Source: Christensenella sp. UBA1262
GTDB taxonomy: Bacteria > Bacillota > Clostridia > Christensenellales > CAG-917
Length of the DNA: 32,556 bases
Assembly: GCA_002308215.1 (NCBI GenBank)
Contig: DBVO01000023.1
Span: 40,754-73,309 of the forward strand
Direction of reading: 5' to 3'
Part shown: one piece after another, positions 25,001 through 29,229 of the stretch
Layout of the letters: every line of letters starts with the position of its first letter
How positions within the stretch are numbered: position 1 is the stretch's first letter
Program-made: the position numbers and the translations under genes
The notes under the pieces: generated by a model
Database searches by the model: none
Told to the model about the DNA's origin: nothing
Seen by the model: the letters and a program-made list of their open reading frames with translations, nothing else

Positions 25001-28000
25001 GGTGATTGGGGCGATGTTGTAAATGGTACAGCAGTTCTCGTTGAACTTGAGAGTGGTGATCCTTATATTGGATACTTGCAAGATGTTGTAATCGCGATTA
25101 GAGATAAGGTTGAAGGTATTGAAACAACAATCTATGGTACAATCGGCGGACAAAATGTTAAACTTGCAGTTCATATGCCAAACTACACATTCACAGGTGT
25201 TACAGCACTTGATGGTAGCTCAACGCTTTCATTAAGAGGTGGCGATCCAAATCCAACATCACTTGCATTTAACTATAGTGCACTTGATGCATGGAGATTG
25301 CCAGAATTTGCAAGATTCACAACAGTAACTGGCCCAGATGGCGGTGTTGTTGCAAATATCACATGGCTTAATGAAACATCACCATCCATTGAAGAACTCA
25401 ATGAACATGTTGACGCAGGCGATCACTATGTAATTAGAGAGTATCGCTTCTTCGATGGCACGAAGTATCAAACAGATATTTATCAAGCAAGAATCTACGT
25501 TACAAATTATGACAAGAACGCAGATAGCATTATACTCAATGGTTTGAACACAGTTTATACACCATTCACAGAGTATAGCTTGCCAACAACAGCAACAGTT
25601 ACATATTCTGGTGGTACAGCAGAAGAAGTCCCAGTAATTTGGAATGATTACAGCACTCCATCCGAAGAAGAAATCAACGCAGGAGCATTTACAAGAAAGG
25701 TCTTCGTTGGTGGTAATATGAGAGCAGCTGGTTGGTCACAAGATATAATCTTCACAGTAGACAAGCAATTTGAATTTAAGTCAGCTGAAGGATTCATAAC
25801 AAATGGTTCTAATATTAGTTATGTACTCTCAGCAGACAACTTCTTCGAAGGCTTGCCAAGATCTGGTAAGGTTGTTGTTGGTGGCGGAGAAGTTGCAGTT
25901 GAATACTTCTGGGATATCACTTATAATGCACAAGGCTACGAAGGGGAAGTCAATCTCTATGTAAAGAACGAATATCTTGAAATCGCTGTTCCAGTTGCAC
26001 TTACTGTTGAAGGAGCAACTATTGCAGGCTTCAAGAAGGATGATGGTAACAAGCTCAAGATAGACCATTATGGAGTTGAAAGCACATTCTTCAAGTCTGG
26101 AACAGAAGCAATGCTCATAAGCTCCACCGGTGAAGATGTTGAAGTTCTCGGAACTTATACATTGCCAGCAGACTTCTATTCCAATGCAGCTAAGTACTTC
26201 GGTAAAGTTTTGAATGTAACAGTTACATTCAGCTTCAACGGAGGAAGGGAAGATGTCTTAACAGAGACATTGACAGAGTCTGTATATGTAATAGATAGAT
26301 CTGCTAAGTACATCTCTGAATCTGCATTCCGTTCAGTAACGATTGACCCATTCTATGAGAACAGCATCGCACGTCTTGAAGAAGCAAATGAAAACGGTCT
26401 CCATATCACAGTATTTGCAGATGAAACTTCATTTAATGAGTTCGAAGCAGATGTTGATTGGTCAGGCGTTGCAAAACTCTTGAAGAATCAAGACAGCGAT
26501 TATCTGTATTCTGCTAAAGTAACAACAGTTGTAGATGGTGTACAAGTTGTACAAAGCGTGGTTATCCCAGTGACAATCATGAACCGTACAGTTGTTGACA
26601 CAGACTTCAACCCAGAAACAGAAGGCAAGGATTGGGAATTCTTGTATTCAGACACAAGTAAGTCTGCAACTACAACAGATACATATCGTAGCAACCATGG
26701 TGAATACTTCAATATTGTGTTCTCAACAAAGGCTGGTGAGTATCCAGAACAATTCATCTTTGAGAATCAATTCTCATATAGAGGATTAGCATGCTTGCCA
26801 TCACAAATTGAATTCACATTCGAAAATGATGAAGTTAGACATTATGCATTAACTTACGAGAATGTTCCAGGATTTGCTGAAGTATCTTTGAATTCTACAA
26901 CACGTCGTACAATTAAGCTCAACATTTGGAGCGGTGAAGAAGATGACGCAGCTGTAGAACCAGCAGGCGATGGCAGTGATGGAAGATTTATCTTCAATAC
27001 TCTTGAAGTAGAACTTGTTATCCGCCCAGTTCAGATTACAATTCAAAATTCTGATCTTGCATATAATGATTGGGATATAGAACATGTTTATGTACATGAC
27101 CTTAACCCATATGCATCGGAAGCAGATTCAGTATTTGGATCAAATTCTGGATTCCCAGATACAACAACATACTATGTAGGAGGTACATACATCAAACTCT
27201 CCAAGTGGACATCACAAGGTGACTTTGGCGACAGTACTAACACAGATTGGAAGCGTATCCACTCAATCTACTATGCTCTTGGTACATATAGCAATGCAGC
27301 AAGTGCATCTGCAATAGCAGCGGATGGCATGTGGTTATACGCAAAGGATGCTGTTGGTGATGGTTATCATATTGCATATGAATATGATTGGGAAACAGAA
27401 AGACTTGTAGTCAAAGAAGATGAGGCAACAAGCACTAAGTATTATGTAAACCCACTCAGATACAGATACAATTCAATCAATAGAACATACAAATTAGATG
27501 ATACAGTATCAGATGAAGATGCATATATCTTTGTGTATGTTGTAAAACAAACATTGGATGTTGAGTGGGATCACACTGGCGTTGCATATACTTATAAGGG
27601 TGGTGTTGTTTATACATCAGCTAAGGTCTCAACGTCAGATCAAGATAACAAGACAGAAGCTACAGTTAAGGTACCAATCCATATTGCAAATGCTAAGGTT
27701 CAAAGTATAGATTTCGCTGCGCATACTAGTGGCACAACAGGGCGCTTCTATAGAGCAGTGGGCAACTACTTTGAGATCTATCCATATGATTCAGTTGTAA
27801 ATGGCAATTTCTTCGAGAGAGTTGGCGGTTACGATGTCAGCATGCGTTATGCAAAGAAAGATGATGGCACGTTTGAACTCGATGAAGAAGGCACATATAA
27901 GTATGTTGATGGTGAATATGTTGAACTTACCTACGCAGAACTCGGTAACTACAAGTACTTCCCAAGTGTAGGTACAATTACACTTACAGATGGAACAACA

Positions 28001-29206
28001 ATTGACGTGCCAGTTCAATGGGATTTCAGCGGTGTTAACGTGAGTTATGCAGGTGGCACATTCACAGCATATGCATATATCAATGGTGATGGTGGATATG
28101 ACTACGAAAGAGCAGATGGTACAAAGAACGAAGTTGGTGCTCAAAAGGTTAAAGTAACTATTACCGTTAAAGATGGCGAAGCAAAATCAATTGTTGCTAG
28201 CGTCAACGACACAGCAAAAGGCGTTGTATATAACCTTGCAACAATCGATGGCATCATTTACAAATCAGATAGTTATATTAACCCATATGAATATGTTGAG
28301 CCAACAATGCCTAATGCTTTGAGAGTTAAACTCGCAGACGAATCCACAAAGGATTATAAAGTTGGGGCAAAGACCAATTCTCTCACATGGAACTTCTCAA
28401 CGTTCCGTCCAACATATCAAGGTGGCGTAACAAATGTAACAGCAATTCTTGTTGGTGAAGATGGCAGCGTACAAAAACTTGAGATACCATTTAGAGTTTA
28501 TAAGATGGAAGTTAAGAATATAACATCTTCTGCTTATACAACTACTATTACAAATGGTAGCGCAGATACGGATTATACAATCAATCCATATGATGGAACA
28601 ACATTGGCATTGCCAACAAGCTACACTGCAACATTTGCAACATACAAGCCAGTACTTGATTCAAACAACAAGGTAGATGACTTTACTGCAACAACAGATA
28701 AGTCTAAGACATTCTCATATGTTATTGTATCTATGCCAACAGCGTTAACATGGGATATTGCAGCTAGTGGTATTACATCAGAAGGTAATGGCAAAGAAGC
28801 AACAATTCAATTTGCAAATCAACAGAGAATTAATGTCAGACTTGCAGTTGCAGCAACAACTTCAATTACATCTGAACCATCACTTACAGCAAGTGCATCA
28901 ACTCTTACAACAAGAGTAACAGTTGGCGGAAAGAGCGTCCCAGTTGTTTGGTACGGCACAGCACAAGTATATGCAACAGATGGTTCAACAGTTATTGCAA
29001 CATATAATGTAACGCTTTCAAGCACTGGTTCATCAATGGCTCCACCTTCAGTAAAGGGCAGAACGATAAAATACACATTGAAGGCATATGTTGGTGCAGT
29101 TGTTAATAAGAACGGTAATGTTGTAACAACACAAAAAGTTGGCAACGCGGATGTTCCAGTTGGACAATATGTCACAGGCAATAAGACAGTCACTGTTACA
29201 GCCTAA
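3923..29206 (+). CDS. giant repetitive surface lipoprotein (8,427 residues)
   Basis: One open frame of 25,284 bp. I chose ATG 3923 because GGAGG (3913-3917) lies five bases upstream and the reading begins with a classic lipoprotein signal; an in-frame GTG at 3899 would add eight residues before it and has no ribosome site. Order of parts: signal peptide with lipobox LAAC (Cys26); a Ser/Asp/Pro-rich tether (about 27-60); about 14 divergent alpha/beta repeats (about 60-5790); a less regular segment with a Gly/Ser linker (about 5790-6250); Trp-marked Ig-like repeats to the end (about 6250-8427). Tyr-rich inserts lengthen many repeats and one EF-hand loop lies at 4692-4703. The protein is strongly acidic, with few Cys residues. 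It should be lipid-anchored outside the cytoplasmic membrane; no LPxTG, S-layer homology or C-terminal membrane segment is seen. I do not recognise the repeat family and assign no function. Adhesin, envelope scaffold and lipid or glycan binder are possibilities. It has its own promoter and is followed by a strong hairpin. Confidence 0.95.
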   Translation: MKKQKLLPIILLLVLVVIAVISLAACNPSSRQSSGGRQVIDKPDTPVNPTDDDDIANENYIGSQEAWRLLKDSALAASAQGKDARYLNFDTSVNFGFAKDVYNAQYVLRIAGSIDTQYDRTQGDSSKLLIELNRTTTNVLPDGTVEIVADSTGPVLSLYYVNEQIVIDLGGLSKGAHAVKTSDIDLTDLIAKLDGIIERIGISDLLWDKIFGLNIGTVLKELAHMDLVNVTLEDLIVNFLFGANKSRLVDLGEGRQQLQIPCDLSLIASLLPLVQGLIPEDIFDLIDRVLGIDLRKISALSGMALYLQAEITDDKLTGLSADIDVNLNSFGRDEVIKRYGLFQNDIGINLGYTSASFSSAPDIDVEAVINNKYSEGLANIEEYSILTLDARVDININAITKTVTIDNIVGSFGNLITNLLTKYLGEDMYNSLLPLFAKEIDFNRGTFSLSFVLQGSINTRDNAKTEIIAELRSEDGSTALGIYYIGSKKAVYIDASHLLTGVKEEDSLGNISFAGAKLKIENIDLNAIIDSLFDKLGNTIIDAINNISIFQNTKNELEGAIANNTIIIPHNAISSADDEQKVDTMALINMILDCIDIEMDGNIFNITDIKVALTKDVIDAILGLVLTGDNAGIKIPITNIDLVFANQGVTKVKTFGFDLGLGVTEPLVSLDLTGQIQFGSIIDKETFSRKIGDVIYDDASYIGIMEDGTLDISKFNISLSTGLTLDLQTLEGKIGEIDIDLGHLGIADDFLAGMYANILLTLGNIQGGLVVNLDASIDLSTGLTLDTLLNSQIRLTINKATNGEQVVYICLSDGYIYIDLSVLMLGVQKVKVKVSDIMNLVGQFTGESSSDALAADDEGGLLGGIDLGNIDIIGLIATSLGKIKVTDGFIEIGLAAGLIDKLLSMIGLTGIDIKFEKAEADGGIRLAVPDSLDLDDLQLEIWLAVGSNMDFTVSLDGFKVGLVDVPLGPANPDEFTDVLDAPYVSLDLGLGFDFYGDEGTSIFELGDDNNVALVPFTFNDPMTFNYKLRVAGDLDLTPVLDYLFGATSINTNDNTSELLIEISGSKFGGNEKVLLGLYYTGGTLYIDAENFGITKVSTDIDLYELILNLLMKDVNIKINDVGHTVAEALAAGDEEDQAAARREIFFEVLTFIQSDYAKVEVTRGITEAIFEIFGIDTNNAIAYLNFAWDKFEEHNHRSFEFTGAIYNENAQYVGAATIYADDDLSVKIVNALEGLYIKHNVYDRDDNLVVDDNGLPKVFALSEYVLASNVHGGFDEIDLFNSSKDIVLPSIFVELKGTISLGAAAGNDEWTIGEWIANFLDAEDNPALYTFIGDLLLQYNIPSDVARDFGFRIALKARLNPEVPINLTANIKYVELTQDNPSYTEVYKLVRNEFKLLSDEERASFDGKMYVKEYLPEGIPLEELKSLEGLEGDVKVYVKVGDNFRKVDPTRVADGTKMYVAKNLFDLTYILSHSDLAIEIYNKHIDLVDAMTSQTEKNAATILALRLVASENGLSTLYLDFRDDFHMAIDNLNLGELLGSLLSLVGNDEKKDNNATSSALLDNFDTSDLLGTIKGILAGVIYSINADKQGFKINFAEGLVTMLVNMLAGKQIPADQFIKLNTETSFFEFYWKYALNLSLGIDPLKFAIGLSQLKLELGGSASILPDDFNKSNYMTIDQLDEFSVNMALNVDLVVKKQPEQIRIEKYLDVLIADLGLKLGIDFPKDHDITYGIGLTLGANLALNNAENTKIVLELLNTVEDEIIAGFYIKGSELYIDMGKLSKQAIYVNNTDLADRICAFIVELMGRIGEDADAVTSADTDPAQELEIMLNIANGKLGLLVTENVILGLIAALAGNDEIANGKSITEIISEFGLDLSLSADMGLDPVEINVDLDSSLIELGIRVEDVGIATGSHNATSDTIAAKLEAAITRQDYVLLTDEEKAAIGADATKRYNYDSGTNSYVNDPYGDYQLKDHFKQQADTHVITLDLGIIVDYSACATYALVDETTLANYPLNERYSKNVHDGRFVKDPKGHYVRNGFTYNEIIEQILRLPALADILSTALPVVRFGGENFVSTETDGSLTVGALLQHLGLNVFLDSAIDDGFLIDIGIKIDLEKLGIFEEGTDELKEIDKIHITGPNILRAIELKIEVDFDYDKAKPASEHAKVGIYFADGELFLDLSGIGSEKIKIEVQPIFDLLGFDLSTFDFSLGSIVDTVKDALASADEEEPGILDGLVDRFTDVSGIISIVNSAITRIQLQAEQWAKNPLLYKIKDLSIFFSANIVNDLLSLLVGDEIFFESSILDETQSGIFFNLDDDSFADVYADDMWSLRLLFALANKEDVNADPLAEDKTYKIDIKLGLNLGVQFESIQTAESLVPNSKRLEFISLDEYLENLLNVFNGIYECTYDEETDPAEDQIYYTFSENKADGDYIVKNRTFRKIIPGEGIAEDTMRYTRGFALVNSGIVYNVNFVQNDEGNYEYDAENDIYVAYAGAGANNRYNAQIDVALGENVKLYNRNDLETYTDQNISLSIAGLIYFNTSGVETYNIGNLVSNLLGEMLMELKTLEAFNNGIGFKLSLNLDLAAIDFGALLGGDFDLMEFITESDFTKIELALELIELDEYNAFKKIRKSDGTLQDRVLGGIYMSHGSLYLDATELVNVAENYSRIDNFMDLVAVVIDKGKNAIDSLKNLFGGSEEEAQTAAESEEEILHDAILALVYSDTAFQIQITRSIISLLIASILPDLGSIDEIFDMFDISLNIKHGEEVFSKISDIEDAEFRAKFEDEYKADKYAYFADEDYSEEDNVNGKYAAANIGGIERYLPINVYKLYHEETIDAKTVMVANENNAFIDGKTNYITYNGTFYEVINLRTRRIGYVKDPDVAISDAYYRSTRYYSRLDEFFVGLDIAVGSMNLGFEVGGISFGFGAGQTLLPDYIRDSKAHTYIDEHGDELVYNALDPDAIERTEDLSTNPFYDTVIRVAFSVEIDFSITESIFDFGKILHNILGDINGVVFEAPHTAKHFSSAHFRLDFSLMLDMYDITNSELKVELIAITETGYESKWLGLYYLNNALYIDAEEFFNIPKIAINGLNIRDMLFQLIGEDIFIDWDEIGASSAEALAADDGIDFSNKELALAILISKNNLAIGIGDKLFDYIIGLLTDLTNIDFESIIYTAIDGNLAVTLNTEDGIDLEAAAGLNIAGDRYNVVGDVENYHDEILANLKNDNAKYYIFEEEDPTPGSQAGYYIESDNAQYYRAVTPVDPAGKRYVRYEVVLNNAQDSFKKRMVLDLDEKGIPQYGPEVNVQNADMVYALTEGDSVNKAYVADGGKYDIDLKLVLGIRDLDVQFINSRNYALTEEDLDKYTSLNDLDRISLSETIELDASLKKSETDERENDIDLSELIEYFLPGISSEEVITLISASSDSGKDVDRKFWLTVTVDIQLSALMNYLRTTKFDMGTEEDPDAITYVTKLIDGIKGLLDGGFSLDKVLDIVLDVASYIGISIVITTQNGQEREKGIEPHTVFGIYLVGGSYKLMSANEYVEADDDYVSPDFRYSHYYENSKGSYIYDGHNFVYNHDPNYIGTRYSFDSSYCYRNPLGEYKRENGGIYIDLSYFNLPSLVINSKTMRNLVANLPNLIASFTSSDAQVADEDEEESSGGLSLPLIDDTVSEYLKTFIFGLRMTSSYIALMLNPDYINQILKLIGGEDFTLQFGYDFVNKPEVKIYADNHRYKYLSTDEILAEVKAAKEAYDVDPTTENRDAWQLAVAEVEKLFNNTRYRFTVEKVDDIDDGMYWIDEDGAYALKTDMTVSERKNYDREVEAGTKFYYNVSTIDTYVKVGTDYVKYVNATTAQMRSVENNAQLYSLYGVTFPQLYLLTTDYEPVDEILAAQLYCVDVLAERNPLIGIQLYLWNYEVALNIKMPNIKADEFIYITGADAIAAHVDAPIAARYATESKELLTAVDRVQDGLYQWKADYYTADAFDVVKYNANPRQYEYKNKYYIIDGTTLCTIDTDNKYIPVGAPIPDYMYEIAENGAVYYIHVPDEGYFKLQRSFVYRLTKYDLDGKRLLSVEEASSSEFEDPTSYYVRDVQTSAITIPDFSTSAYDAYAYDDFIDTDDVFYVSMKLAGRIAFEGGKMYFDYDKYRTLYNADPLHTLTLGPTDLDITNDEWAMLRLISFKYFHGDYVQVTDRAEANQLKKDGELFIWANSELGEKYDGVNEPLNQVLSGILGSMQGYFQVTEKTKMEIFFEIKLNMSFEINFTPAFNIIVRDLDLAIDAWGRQEDLKTNPLTTDEDDYEYVTAEERKNYSGELFYGSLTHVLGIYYSNDHDTGEAGLYVDLSWLLGNGGKIYIDLSEYTIEDVISGLVGDLLGGNSSDALAADDEVVYQSPDDASLYLSIFTNALALELSTSFLKVLIAELAPDSGNILDMLPNAKIYLKQTLNPYDLTLGLLLYNEKGTVPVLDVKLQVFGLNGNGTDESSYVDFGREEEFRARENIEEPSYIFYYANFYSDNENGNFAKNGVYKGYMPASNVDFTLKPDGNYKKVADEYVALSREELTSYTGDRYAANASYERLSLSEKEFVPVLEKSRYAYGSVWQDQYNGYLYDVNGNVLFDNQLYRDIVDTRVFHEYTGPLYIMNVHENNKLEYVTKLNLTGFTAEGDLQYILKDQAPTELVDACVANGIGTLTLRGVECYPVDYNGDGTTDRDEADRIANSVTVYKAVQNFTDYTRVGAMNLNDIINGISGGNFEIASLLEGFDTFNTVELNLNIDLGLRLKDVINWTNIMTEFIGDSAIAETVFFLATSLTADDHSFESTIGLDIALHLYINVQSLLNALMDEDGFDLVKGLEGSKIFAEIVYNTNFHGDDKPKMKLWIEIEDGKLNGYIDMKEIGEIVGLGDYFSYGLVEGVDVNNLLSQVSGLLGGLGSASTEALATADDEEIVSTGVLPENIWNIVNAIIGRLLIADDFVTIGLDENLMNGLIKLLIGGDNDDLVDIIALLPHLRTTNDRNTSGITINFYGTAPTIDLNFGWVVGKEYELEVSEYNAKYGVHGSQHDGENIVANQAGIAFDSEGKVIVSTKEYALKGFAYPSWAGDSYKWDGEEFVVDAAGKYLKLGDFNLFVSIYGLTADVNKPFTYGTAQETMMRDEFDNDISDQFVKFEDAHFGIDLAIGVAIYGSGPAGDANIIDLSEMLDLILGLVAPNSAISGSTLRLNIVNELGYSDRDFVTLNIKAYISNNKFNLDPANGELFNVQAAITLVLHRDSGDKILLGAYLDHDNVYLDLSEILGETAKISITNLGVNKLLAELLSGLVQANDASEAMAAGADEIAYIESTMMDVPYVFIKVNPRKILLQLNADVVNAVYKKIMAIRGQEQKNLIPDIGDLMLKSYTDADGTHLSLNLRFSDGFYACLSIPTLKLTKAAPSGLTISDAEKLEYQEAITSDASKGGLVGGGDLEVKLSTIGLHLGMNITMTSENHLESSEPELYNKSLFGWLEKTLASLLSGTEAVGSFVALSSAELETYTGKRYKIVYNEDPQGLYKKSGNNYVRIATSTSEWTSTTLTRYSQSYVEDEEGTYKFVMADMSFTFTSTPIEIFIDLKANVNLPAILQYGIAGILFSDLALEINMGAPINKTFMKLYYLGSSRLTDTPAEGLRHQLTATDTGVYSDAIYIDATGLGLGKIKFQGLAGLLGAQPGGPIADAHTASEGNSAADQAAAAAALFLEISLENGRTSVTFDKSLLEFAIGLLNLDLPFDLPDLQSVDLSLISDGGNLNEINLNALLDTVGTAANIQIKPITLGFGSGFLDRESLVDEVKTGYAGITYSKTAGLFSLIQNVLDGLNPGLYIEVQNNISEYVSSGTGSVTSSSGTSNVKLRLNKAYNEIKNGEKHYMLAATIVATHPKASKTLNASLNIGSNNIYVTGLDFLSGLGDAIVGWLIPLALEDDNTSFIDNLLTWVDDNGNEQKGLVRGIDGDNGTWSYPKNTPGSSGGGSQEKIDGIKHTAPDGKTVTYSYPLELKNLVKKLEVNLFNNNGYVPYYSGMGTVANTNRFVSLHIELNHRAYNELLLFVYTLVLNLFKDKIDDGDINGGYKYFVNNGSLESTSCAGVLDGLNTRYKTYVNNPTDANFNAMVTYMKNYISGIPYTLEHFLMQCVVMPAINMNLYGAIDLVEWAEHALQNIASLIGTLLPIPFSEGTYNPNINLYIDLNPTAADYGRSGKTMLPGIQAIEIMVNCKKNGTGTGMTTGTNYWFLRINPLSAEDSSIKTGMLAFNESAEAAETDINLGDAYITITDPATREGTLTASGSTKSIELRDAYLTDKNYFPQYADVTFLQKDGGNYLHSYKEGSYKASRGTRIVWDASSVDLTPPSAESSETRRLAGYVYGYALNTVMYAIPVYVTDGRTVTDVKSYTYDSASGSWKAKKIKVDINENAKIFGNQLPDLVQLVFNDGAKIFGTVQGGSALIGTNININNVTNNTFESTKTETGVKVYTTVPAYTAALVKNPDGTYFKYSPTDDPGEYYVVDRSLLPPSSNYPAGIITWDTSNYKYDWKGATDKSGKLEISYTYQWGFSATCKGTIEIDTVNYEIETLNKFSFVNGSSIKSLDNLDAFALTADQSDLEAYINNIKTVSGTTTGNGKITNMSVKWDLTNLRKAIADLGKDADNHTNYYKGLDVEVTAYVGGDVFKVISVKTDAEDGGLLGGGSSANEYGFVGKGSTDPNYATAGHIAQAFKVRVKVKPYTYDSIPAKGALVFDPYSAEQISGASFSVERQINFRNGTRTATPKSMNENLLSIDAPYFYVGGEYINAYGNGLKIGDITYNGYSGSRLYAKLTIGTAYSGKQVVYAPITINALKQQVTPLRVGHEDVFNPEWYSNVSVIENVSFGSGIVHDMVPDWTTIKYFKEQNAKTPLANIYAGGTVFAQVKAYVKDGNTNIGCPKDKDGNDIPQTITLKLTVEQQKITNVKFFYNNGLQGGRDIYSTKDGAPLVSTLSESVLKNPDNYVGTVYAQTHMVNMTAYGIDPLNYVLHPEDYFKIGDWGDVVNGTAVLVELESGDPYIGYLQDVVIAIRDKVEGIETTIYGTIGGQNVKLAVHMPNYTFTGVTALDGSSTLSLRGGDPNPTSLAFNYSALDAWRLPEFARFTTVTGPDGGVVANITWLNETSPSIEELNEHVDAGDHYVIREYRFFDGTKYQTDIYQARIYVTNYDKNADSIILNGLNTVYTPFTEYSLPTTATVTYSGGTAEEVPVIWNDYSTPSEEEINAGAFTRKVFVGGNMRAAGWSQDIIFTVDKQFEFKSAEGFITNGSNISYVLSADNFFEGLPRSGKVVVGGGEVAVEYFWDITYNAQGYEGEVNLYVKNEYLEIAVPVALTVEGATIAGFKKDDGNKLKIDHYGVESTFFKSGTEAMLISSTGEDVEVLGTYTLPADFYSNAAKYFGKVLNVTVTFSFNGGREDVLTETLTESVYVIDRSAKYISESAFRSVTIDPFYENSIARLEEANENGLHITVFADETSFNEFEADVDWSGVAKLLKNQDSDYLYSAKVTTVVDGVQVVQSVVIPVTIMNRTVVDTDFNPETEGKDWEFLYSDTSKSATTTDTYRSNHGEYFNIVFSTKAGEYPEQFIFENQFSYRGLACLPSQIEFTFENDEVRHYALTYENVPGFAEVSLNSTTRRTIKLNIWSGEEDDAAVEPAGDGSDGRFIFNTLEVELVIRPVQITIQNSDLAYNDWDIEHVYVHDLNPYASEADSVFGSNSGFPDTTTYYVGGTYIKLSKWTSQGDFGDSTNTDWKRIHSIYYALGTYSNAASASAIAADGMWLYAKDAVGDGYHIAYEYDWETERLVVKEDEATSTKYYVNPLRYRYNSINRTYKLDDTVSDEDAYIFVYVVKQTLDVEWDHTGVAYTYKGGVVYTSAKVSTSDQDNKTEATVKVPIHIANAKVQSIDFAAHTSGTTGRFYRAVGNYFEIYPYDSVVNGNFFERVGGYDVSMRYAKKDDGTFELDEEGTYKYVDGEYVELTYAELGNYKYFPSVGTITLTDGTTIDVPVQWDFSGVNVSYAGGTFTAYAYINGDGGYDYERADGTKNEVGAQKVKVTITVKDGEAKSIVASVNDTAKGVVYNLATIDGIIYKSDSYINPYEYVEPTMPNALRVKLADESTKDYKVGAKTNSLTWNFSTFRPTYQGGVTNVTAILVGEDGSVQKLEIPFRVYKMEVKNITSSAYTTTITNGSADTDYTINPYDGTTLALPTSYTATFATYKPVLDSNNKVDDFTATTDKSKTFSYVIVSMPTALTWDIAASGITSEGNGKEATIQFANQQRINVRLAVAATTSITSEPSLTASASTLTTRVTVGGKSVPVVWYGTAQVYATDGSTVIATYNVTLSSTGSSMAPPSVKGRTIKYTLKAYVGAVVNKNGNVVTTQKVGNADVPVGQYVTGNKTVTVTA
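15075..16265 (+). other. largest Tyr-rich insertion block of the giant lipoprotein
   Basis: About 400 residues between repeat anchors 10 and 11 are dominated by Tyr, Asp, Glu and Ala, with alternating motifs such as TKFYYNVSTIDTYVKVG, KADYYTADAFDVV and GAVYYIHVPDEGYFKL. This block explains the longest anchor-to-anchor distance (about 710-800 residues). A helical stretch rich in Glu/Ala near 15110-15230 may be a coiled coil. No catalytic motif was recognised. Confidence 0.55.
17340..18085 (+). other. second large Tyr-rich block, carrying an EF-hand
   Basis: About 250 residues between anchors 11 and 12 contain the mini-module core EYVALSREELTSYTGDRY, further YxxY-type strands (RYAYGSVWQDQYNGYLYD) and, at its end, the EF-hand-like calcium loop. 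It precedes the strand that starts the next alpha/beta repeat (TVELNLNIDLGL). Confidence 0.55.
17996..18031 (+). other. single EF-hand-type calcium-binding loop
   Basis: Residues 4692-4703 read DYNGDGTTDRDE. Asp1, Asn3, Asp5, Gly6, Asp9 and Glu12 sit exactly at the ligand positions of an EF-hand or dockerin loop. Position 8 is Thr where a hydrophobic residue is usual. Only one such loop was seen, so it is not a dockerin module. Calcium binding is likely on motif grounds. Confidence 0.6.
21440..22690 (+). other. irregular junction segment with Gly/Ser linker
   Basis: About 415 residues link the repeats to the Ig-like part. They hold a Ser/Thr/Gly stretch near 21460-21510, a GSSGGGS linker (about 21860-21880), helical segments (LLLFVYTLVLNLFKD; WAEHALQNIASLIGTLLPI) and a last weak strand NINLYIDLN that resembles the anchor. 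It may be one more, strongly diverged repeat. Confidence 0.4.
22690..29203 (+). repeat. C-terminal Ig-like repeats with conserved Trp (Big_4-like)
   Basis: About 2,170 residues consist of beta-sandwich-like repeats around a V/I-x-W-(D/N) strand, followed by a Y/G-x-GG-x-V-x-A-Y/V strand and closing T-V-x-V. Trp positions include residues 6350, 6533, 6638, 7148, 7240, 7330, 7513, 7882, 8033, 8156, 8277 and 8343. The spacing is about 90 in the 7148-7513 part (one Trp missing near 7410) and about 120-150 near the end. The pattern matches bacterial Ig-like domains of the Big_4 kind, typical stalk modules of surface proteins. The last copy ends NKTVTVTA, so no anchor follows. Confidence 0.65.
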
Positions 29207-29229
29207 GGTCAAACAACTAAATAATTAAC

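Larger units (their letters stand above)
8099..27965 (+). repeat. dispersed Tyr-rich mini-module, core YVxLSxxExxxYxGxxY
   Basis: Related short segments recur at about 8099 (EFKLLSDEERASFDGKMY), 9715 (DYVLLTDEEK...KRY), 16795 (YVTAEERKNYSGELFY), 17549 (EYVALSREELTSYTGDRY), 20437 (FVALSSAELETYTGKRY) and 27916 (EYVELTYAELGNYKYF). They are commonly joined to strands such as GLYKKSGNNYVRI or GTYKYVDGEYVEL. The module occurs in loops of the alpha/beta repeats and also once in the Ig-like region, so it is an independent unit inserted in different hosts. Its function is unknown. Confidence 0.6.

Noticed and set aside
3923..29206. Recent tandem DNA repeats or a CRISPR-like array in the giant gene
   Set aside because: The repeats are visible in protein only. 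Their DNA is diverged and spacing is irregular, with no identical direct repeats of useful length.
3923..29206. Nonribosomal peptide or polyketide synthase as explanation for the size
   Set aside because: There are no adenylation, condensation, ketosynthase or carrier motifs. The protein has an export signal and beta-rich repeats.
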